Source of the DNA: AP-15 sp963775875
GTDB taxonomy: Bacteria > Pseudomonadota > Alphaproteobacteria > ATCC43930 > CGMCC-115725
NCBI GenBank assembly: GCA_963775875.1
Contig: CAVZKP010000014.1
Coordinates: 186,001 to 250,000, forward strand
DNA length: 64,000 bases
Reading direction: 5' to 3'
Below, piece by piece: positions 58,677 through 64,000 of the stretch. Under the pieces are notes generated by a model. That model searched no databases and was not told where the DNA came from. It saw only the letters and a program-made list of their open reading frames with translations. The translations under genes and the position numbers were made by a program. Every line of letters begins with the position of its first letter. Position 1 is the stretch's first letter.

Positions 58677-58845
58677 CAGGATGCACCCGCTCGCTGATCT
58701 CTCGGATGCCCTATCATAGGCCCGGCGCGGTGCCGGCGGCAGCGGATTTTGATTGATCCCAAGCCGTTCGTCAGGACCAAATCCACCGAGACCATGCCGG
58801 CTCGACCACTCCCCGAACGATCGGTTCGAGGCGGTCGGATCGACC

Positions 58846-61800
58846 CTACTCAGCAGCCATCGGCTGGCGCTCGCCGAGGTGGCGGAGGCAGCGGTCGATC
58901 CATTGCTTGGTCAGCTTTTCCTGGGCGCCGTTTTGCGACAGGCGGCGGCGCAGGGCCGGGAAATCGACCTGATCCATCTCCTGATCCTGATTGAAGCAGG
59001 AAAAGACCACCGTCTCGGTGCCGGTGACCGGATCGCGGTGACGCTGCAGGCACTGCGCGCAGATCTCCTTCATCATGCATTGCATCGGCGAGTTGATCGA
59101 GGCGATCGCCCGATGCCCCGCCCGCAAATAGGGCGCGAGCGCCGCGCGGCGCGCCTCGGCAACCGCGTTCATCATGCCGTCGGAGCCGATTGCGACGATC
59201 CGGTCGACCTGGGAGAGCGGGATTTCGACTGGCCCGAGCGCGCCCGCGCCATAGGCAGCGATCGCTTCGACGATGTTGCCGATAAAACCAAAATCCTGCG
59301 GCCGGCCGGGAGCGAAGCCCGGCGCTTCGTCGCAACACCACACGACGCAATCGGCGGCGCGCTCGATATCGGCGACCTTGTAGCGGTCCTCGATCGTCTT
59401 GTAACCGGCGAAATAGAGGACGCGCGAACCCTGCGCCCGCAGCGCCGCGGCGATCGAAAACAACACCGCATTGCCGAGCCCGCCGCCGACCAGCAATACG
59501 GTCTCGCCGGAAGGCGTCTCGGTCGGGCTTCCGGTCGGTCCCATCAAAATCACCGGCTCGCCCGGCTTCAACAGCGAGCAAAGGTCGGACGACCCGCCAA
59601 CTTCCAATACGATCGTGGACAACAGACCGCTCTGGCGATCGACCCCGGCACCGGTCAGGGCGAGCCCCTCCATCGCCAAACTGGTGCCGTCGATCCTTGG
59701 CGCCAGGGTCTCGTAATTCTGCAGGCGGTAGAACTGGCCGGGTTGAAAAGCACGAGCCGCCATCGGCGCCCGCACCACGATCTCGACGATTTTTGGTGTC
59801 AGGCGGATGACCTGGTGAACCCGGGCGCGCAATTCGTCATCGAGCCTCGCCGCCAACCCGGCCGGTGTCGGCGCCGCGGGCCGCAACCGCGCCAGCATTC
59901 GGCTGACCACCGGAAAACCCAGGGTCGCGCCGCCCATCGCCTTGACGACGTTCCCAGAAAAACTCGGATGCAGATCGCCGAAAAAGCTGACCGCACGGCC
60001 GTCATCGCGCAAATGCGTCAGCACCCGCACTGCCGACGGCTTCGCCACCCGCTCCGGCGTTACCGGGTTCCCTTCCTCGTCGAGCGCGCGGAAATAGCGG
60101 CCATCGAGGGTGACGTTAGCCGGGTCCTCGCGGCCGAGCACGGTATTGGGCTGGGTCCCGGCGGCGACCAGGATCGTACGCGCCGGCAACACCACCTCTT
60201 CGCCCGGTCCCTGATTTGGCTCGGGCCGATGGCCGCCGACCTCCTGCGGGCGATGCCGGGTCAGCCGCAGGGCCGCCGCCTGGCCGAATTGATCGACCTC
60301 GACCGCGACCGGGGTCAGCAATTCGGCAAAGCGGATGCCCTCCTCCATCGCCTTGGCCACCTCCTCGTGATTGAGGGTGTAGCTCGGCGCGTCGATCAGG
60401 CGCCGGCGATAGGCGATGGTCACCCCGCCCCAACTGTCGAGCAACGCCGCCAGACGCGGCGCGCGGTCCTCCCGCCGTGCGGCTTCGCGCTCGCTGCGGA
60501 TCGCCCGGCCATGGGCGATGAATTCGGCGGCAACTTCGCGTTCGGCCGCGTTCCATTGCTCGCGCACCGCCTCATCCCCGCGCTCCGCGATCAGGGTTTC
60601 GTAGCGCGACAGGAATTTTTCGACCTGTATCGGGTAATAAGCCAATGACTCGGTTGCGGTGTCGATCGCGGTCAGGCCGCCGCCGATCACGACGACAGGC
60701 AGGCGGACGCTGAGATTGGCGATGCTGTCGGTCTTGGCCGCCCCGGTCAGCTGCAACGCCATCAGAAAATCCGAGGCCTGCCTGACCCCCGGCGCCAAAT
60801 TGTTCGGGATCGGGATCACCGTCGGGCGACCGGCGCCGGCACAGAGCGCGATATGGTCGAAACCGAGGGCGAAGGCGCCGTCAATGGTCATGGTGCCGCC
60901 AAAACGCACCCCGCCATACATCGCGAAGCCAGCCCGCCGTTCGAGCAGCAAGCGCACGATCTTCAGGAAATTCTTGTCCCAGCGCACGGTGATGCCGTAT
61001 TCGGCAACCCCGCCAAAACCGGCCATAACCCGGTCGTCCAGCCCATCGACGAGGTGCGCCACATCGCGGATCGGCCGGAACGGATGGCGGCTGCCGTCGG
61101 GCATTACACCGGAAATCTCGGCCGGCAACGGCTCGATCTTCAGCCCGTCGATCGCGGCGACGAAATGGCCGTCGTTCAGCAGGTGGTGTGCCAGGGTGAA
61201 CCCGGCCGGCCCGAGCCCGACCACCAGCACCTTGTAGCCGCTCGCCGGCTTCGGCAATGGCCGGCGCAGGTTGAGCGGGTTCCACCGGGTCAACAGCGCA
61301 TAGATCTCGAACCCCCAGGACAGCGCCAGCACGTCTTTCAGGGTGCGGGTCTCGATCTGCGGGATGTCGACCGGCTCCTGGCGCTGATAGATGCAGGCCT
61401 TCATGCAGTCGTTGCAGATGCGGTGGCCGGTGGCCGCACAGACCGGATTGTCAACGGCGATGATGGCCAACGCGCCGAGGCTGTTGCCGCGCGCCTTGAC
61501 CAAATTCATCTCGGAAATCTTTTCTTCGAGCGGGCAGCCGGCGAGGGTGACGCCGAACACGCTCTTTTTGAATGCGCCGTCCTTCTCGCGCAGTCCTTTG
61601 GAGCAGCTGTCCTTGCCCTGGTTGTGGCACCAGATGCAGTAATTCGCCTGGTCGAGCGCACCGGTCAGATCGGTGCCGCGGTCGGTCAGGGCAAAACCTT
61701 CGCGTTGCCGCCACTCGTCTTCGGGCAGCCGCAGCATCGTGACTCCGTGACGCTCGATGGTCTCGACCGGGACCAGATGGTGCATGTCGAGCCGCTGCGG

Positions 61801-62388
61801 CACCTTGAACAACACGCCGCGCCGATGCTTTTTGCGGCCATCCGGCGACAAGGTGGCCCAGGCGGCGTAGCGTTGCGCCGTTTCCAGCGCCGCGGCATTG
61901 CCGGTTTCGTCGGCGAGCCATGCCGTGACCTGCCCGGCATAGCGCCGCTCCCATTCGGGGATAGTTACATCGGCATCGGCCGGAATGCCGGACAACCGGT
62001 CGAGTTCGCGAGCGAGACCCGGTCCGTCGAATGCCGCGGCGTCGGCTTCCTTGACCCCCCTGACCGCGCGGCGCTGCACGAACAAGCGTTTGACCGAATA
62101 GAGCGGCGCCAGCGCGTGATGGCGCGCCTGCAACGCCTGCACCTCGTCCGCGATCCCGAACAGATCGCCGAGGAAATCCTCGACGTAAGGCGCCAGTTCG
62201 ACGAGCAGATCAGACTGAGCCTCATGCTCGAGCCGGTCCGGATCACGCCGCGCCGTCATCAGCCGATCGTGCAATCCAATATCGCTGTCGGCGAGATGGC
62301 CAACAAACGCCCGATCGATGCGTACGAGACCGTCGCGATCATAGAGATCGGCGAAACCGAGGCCGTGCGCGAGAACAAGATCGGTCAT
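58846..62388 (-). CDS. 1180-residue multi-module flavoprotein (GltD-like plus PyrK/FNR-like)
   Basis: A very large oxidoreductase. Residues 1-260 are a helical N-terminal region of no known family. Cys clusters follow: CIWCHNQGKDSCSKG (about 270), GCPLEEKISEMN and HRICNDCMKACIYQ, likely 4Fe-4S ligands. A GltD-like flavin/NAD(P) part has VLVVGLGPAGFTLAHHLL, VVVIGGGLTAIDTATES and AGTQPNTVLGREDP. A C-terminal FNR/PyrK-like module has FQPGQFYRLQNYE, VILMGPTGSPTE, VLLVGGGLGNAVLF and a final Cys set (CMMKEICAQCLQ, then VFSCFNQDQE). It should bind two flavins and several Fe-S clusters. I use ATG 62388; the frame opens at 62514. Function unknown. Confidence 0.85.
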   Translation of the reverse strand: MTDLVLAHGLGFADLYDRDGLVRIDRAFVGHLADSDIGLHDRLMTARRDPDRLEHEAQSDLLVELAPYVEDFLGDLFGIADEVQALQARHHALAPLYSVKRLFVQRRAVRGVKEADAAAFDGPGLARELDRLSGIPADADVTIPEWERRYAGQVTAWLADETGNAAALETAQRYAAWATLSPDGRKKHRRGVLFKVPQRLDMHHLVPVETIERHGVTMLRLPEDEWRQREGFALTDRGTDLTGALDQANYCIWCHNQGKDSCSKGLREKDGAFKKSVFGVTLAGCPLEEKISEMNLVKARGNSLGALAIIAVDNPVCAATGHRICNDCMKACIYQRQEPVDIPQIETRTLKDVLALSWGFEIYALLTRWNPLNLRRPLPKPASGYKVLVVGLGPAGFTLAHHLLNDGHFVAAIDGLKIEPLPAEISGVMPDGSRHPFRPIRDVAHLVDGLDDRVMAGFGGVAEYGITVRWDKNFLKIVRLLLERRAGFAMYGGVRFGGTMTIDGAFALGFDHIALCAGAGRPTVIPIPNNLAPGVRQASDFLMALQLTGAAKTDSIANLSVRLPVVVIGGGLTAIDTATESLAYYPIQVEKFLSRYETLIAERGDEAVREQWNAAEREVAAEFIAHGRAIRSEREAARREDRAPRLAALLDSWGGVTIAYRRRLIDAPSYTLNHEEVAKAMEEGIRFAELLTPVAVEVDQFGQAAALRLTRHRPQEVGGHRPEPNQGPGEEVVLPARTILVAAGTQPNTVLGREDPANVTLDGRYFRALDEEGNPVTPERVAKPSAVRVLTHLRDDGRAVSFFGDLHPSFSGNVVKAMGGATLGFPVVSRMLARLRPAAPTPAGLAARLDDELRARVHQVIRLTPKIVEIVVRAPMAARAFQPGQFYRLQNYETLAPRIDGTSLAMEGLALTGAGVDRQSGLLSTIVLEVGGSSDLCSLLKPGEPVILMGPTGSPTETPSGETVLLVGGGLGNAVLFSIAAALRAQGSRVLYFAGYKTIEDRYKVADIERAADCVVWCCDEAPGFAPGRPQDFGFIGNIVEAIAAYGAGALGPVEIPLSQVDRIVAIGSDGMMNAVAEARRAALAPYLRAGHRAIASINSPMQCMMKEICAQCLQRHRDPVTGTETVVFSCFNQDQEMDQVDFPALRRRLSQNGAQEKLTKQWIDRCLRHLGERQPMAAE

Positions 62389-62523
62389 CAGGGCAAAGAT
62401 CCAGCGGAGAAGGCGCGCCGGCGCGCCGCTGCTTGTAGTTAGGCAACGATAGGCGACGAAGCTACGACAATTCGCCGTGACAGCGTTGCATCGGACGAGG
62501 CGCCTTGGCACCACAAATATTGG

Positions 62524-63774
62524 TCACGCCTCGGTCTGCCGTTCGGCGCAGTCGAGGAGCGCATTCAGCAGCACGGCGCAGCCGGCGGTCAGGTCCTCGG
62601 GTTTGGCGTCCTCGATCTCGTTGTGGCTGATGCCGTCGACACAGGGGACGAAGACCATCGCGGTCGGGGCGATCCGGGCCATGTAGACGGCGTCGTGACC
62701 GGCGCCGCTGATGATGTCCTGATGCGGCTGGCCCAGCGCCTCGGCCGCATCGCGCACTGCGGCGACCAGCGCCGAATCGAACGGAGTCGGCGGAAAGTAC
62801 CAGAATTCCTTGACCTCGGTTTCGAGTCCGCCGCTGGCTGCTGCGGCATCGGCGCAGGCCTGCCGCAGCTCATGGTCCATCCGGGTCAACACCGCGTCTT
62901 CGGGATGGCGGAAATCGACGGTGAAAAAGACATGCCCGGGGATCGTGTTACGCGAGTTGGGGCTGATTTGGACAAAGCCGACCGTGGCGCAGGCATAGGG
63001 CGCGTGGGCATGGCCGATCCGGTTGACCGCGTCGATCATCCGCGCGGCGCCGACCAGCGCGTCGCGCCGGCGCGGCATCGGCGTCGGCCCGGCATGCGCC
63101 TCCTGGCCGGTGACGGTGATCTCGTACCAGCGCTGGCCCTGCGCGCCGGTGACGACGCCGATCGGCTTCCCCGCCGCTTCGAGGATCGGCCCCTGCTCGA
63201 TATGCGCTTCGAAATAGGCGGCGACTCTATGCCCGCCGATCGGCTCGGGCCCGGCAAAGCCGATGCGTTCCAGTTCGGCGCCGAGGGTGACGCCGGTGAC
63301 GTTGTCCGGCCGCTCGAGACCGTAGGACAGGTCGAACACCCCGGCGAACACCCCGGAGCCGACCATCGCCGGCGAAAACCGCGAGCCTTCCTCGTTGGTC
63401 CAGGCGACGATCTCGACCGGCGCCTCGGTCTCATAGCCGAGATCGTTCAGGGTGCGGACGATTTCGAGCCCGGCCATCACCCCATAGGCGCCGTCGAACC
63501 GGCCGCCAGTCGGCTGGGTGTCGAGATGGCTGCCGGTCATGACCGGCATCAGGTCGGGGTTGCGGCCGGGCCGGCGGGCGAAGATGTTGCCGATCCGGTC
63601 GATTGTGACCATGCAGCCGGCCTCCTCGCACCAGCGGATGAACAGCCGCCGGGCTTCGCCATCGAGATCGCTGCCCGCGAGCCGGCAGACCCCGCCCTTC
63701 GCGGTGGCACCGATCTGCGCCAACTCCATCAGGCTCGCCCACAGCCGCTCGCCATTGACCTTCAGGTTCCGCAT
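62524..63774 (-). CDS. M20-family N-carbamoyl-L-amino-acid/allantoate amidohydrolase
   Basis: A 416-residue di-metal hydrolase. TGSHLDTQPTGGRFDGAYGVMAGLEIV gives the first metal His and bridging Asp; VEIVAWTNEEGSRFSPAMVGSGVFAG has the catalytic Glu pair; YFEAHIEQGPILEAAGKPIGVV the next metal His; ISGAGHDAVYMARIAPTAMVFVPCVDGISHNEIEDAKPEDL the last. EAHAGPTPMPRRRDAL is in the dimerisation domain. These motifs are typical of Zn-dependent hydantoinase-pathway enzymes (HyuC, AllC, UreidoAAH). The ATG at 63774 follows GAGAGGACG. It neighbours a four-carbon acid sugar kinase gene. Confidence 0.92.
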   Translation of the reverse strand: MRNLKVNGERLWASLMELAQIGATAKGGVCRLAGSDLDGEARRLFIRWCEEAGCMVTIDRIGNIFARRPGRNPDLMPVMTGSHLDTQPTGGRFDGAYGVMAGLEIVRTLNDLGYETEAPVEIVAWTNEEGSRFSPAMVGSGVFAGVFDLSYGLERPDNVTGVTLGAELERIGFAGPEPIGGHRVAAYFEAHIEQGPILEAAGKPIGVVTGAQGQRWYEITVTGQEAHAGPTPMPRRRDALVGAARMIDAVNRIGHAHAPYACATVGFVQISPNSRNTIPGHVFFTVDFRHPEDAVLTRMDHELRQACADAAAASGGLETEVKEFWYFPPTPFDSALVAAVRDAAEALGQPHQDIISGAGHDAVYMARIAPTAMVFVPCVDGISHNEIEDAKPEDLTAGCAVLLNALLDCAERQTEA

Positions 63775-63894
63775 CCCGTCCTCTCACAGCGCTTCATGGC
63801 TGACCACGATATGGCTGAGCGATTGAGTTGGCGAAGGGGTGCCCGCCCGGCGCGAAGCGACCGCGCTTGTGGCGACGACAATCGCCGGATCGGG

Positions 63895-64000
63895 TCATTT
63901 CCGCTGCTCCGAAAGCTCGGAGAAGGCCCGCAGAAAAAAGTCGGGCATGCCGAAATTGCCGGATTTGAGCGCCAGCGCCAATGCCGGCTCGTCGAGGCTC
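63895..64000 (-). CDS. Four-carbon acid sugar kinase (OtnK/DUF1537) C-terminal end
   Basis: The last 34 codons of a gene entering from the right edge. It encodes SLDEPALALALKSGNFGMPD, then FFLRAFSELSEQRK and a TGA (63895-63897 on the plus strand as TCA). LALKSGNFG is the C-terminal hallmark of OtnK-type kinases, which phosphorylate threonate/erythronate-type acids. The rest lies outside the window, so only the family can be stated. Confidence 0.75.
   Translation of the reverse strand, partial: SLDEPALALALKSGNFGMPDFFLRAFSELSEQRK

Noticed and set aside
58753..60648. A 631-codon open frame on the plus strand opposite the large flavoprotein gene
   Set aside because: It is Arg/Asp/His/Pro-rich with no family motifs and lies fully antisense to a gene with clear domains; long antisense frames are expected at this GC content.
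60853..62442. A 529-codon plus-strand frame
   Set aside because: Antisense shadow of the flavoprotein; no recognisable domain.
1..64000. tRNA, rRNA and CRISPR
   Set aside because: I looked for tRNA T-arm wording and for regular repeat-spacer patterns by eye and found none; a covariance-model search would be needed for certainty.

Overview
The window is GC-rich, gene-dense chromosomal DNA from an alphaproteobacterium, probably Rhodospirillales-like. This rests on the smc–dsbA–dciA//mutY order, overlapping thrB–rnhA, an Irr-type Fur regulator, a PmtA-type lipid methyltransferase, and an imuA–imuB–dnaE2 mutasome behind a direct-repeat GTTC-N7-GTTC type LexA box. I saw no tRNA, rRNA, CRISPR array, transposase or prophage structural genes. 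Assignment is from sequence reading only.

Layout. 0-3.7 kb: chromosome maintenance and repair (smc, a DsbA-like protein, dciA, mutY, rnhB). 3.8-8.7 kb: a small anchored protein, a CapA-like phosphoesterase, and a coupled ferredoxin / ferredoxin reductase / N-acyl-D-amino-acid deacylase set. 8.8-12.9 kb: RraA-like and VOC enzymes, then folB-folP, in which FolP looks like the sulfonamide-resistance Sul enzymes rather than ordinary FolP. 12.9-24.3 kb: amidohydrolase, LLM oxidoreductase, frameshifted class III alcohol dehydrogenase, an S41 protease homologue without its catalytic residues, frameshifted thioesterase, adenylate cyclase, AlkB, HpcH aldolase and a BNR-repeat protein. 24.5-32.8 kb: tandem acyl-CoA dehydrogenases, acyltransferase, cupin, FAH hydrolase, aminotransferase, amidohydrolase and a duplicated-domain protein.

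32.8-37.2 kb is an accessory-looking stretch with long gaps and AT-rich patches: DUF3750, DUF5131, a 66-residue unknown protein behind an AT-rich palindrome, irr, and a trypsin-like protein lacking its serine. 37.4-41.4 kb is a DUF1800–DUF1501–NHL operon with a leader hairpin and a good terminator. 42-48.8 kb holds an SDR/FAH pair, a double cold-shock protein, PmtA, enoyl-CoA hydratase, FMN reductase, a frameshifted aminotransferase and a truncated flavoprotein fused to another aminotransferase tail. 48.9-54.7 kb is the SOS mutasome, carrying palindromic repeats inside its coding sequence. 54.7-64 kb holds rnhA, thrB, a double-CDGSH protein, a lipoprotein, a BrnA-like remnant, mmsA, a 1180-residue multi-module flavoprotein, an M20 amidohydrolase and the end of a four-carbon acid sugar kinase.

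The main metabolic theme is peripheral catabolism of acyl-CoAs, carboxylic acids, amides and aromatic-type intermediates. At least five otherwise conserved genes carry single-base frame disruptions, several at short G or C runs, so residual assembly errors should be considered before calling them pseudogenes.
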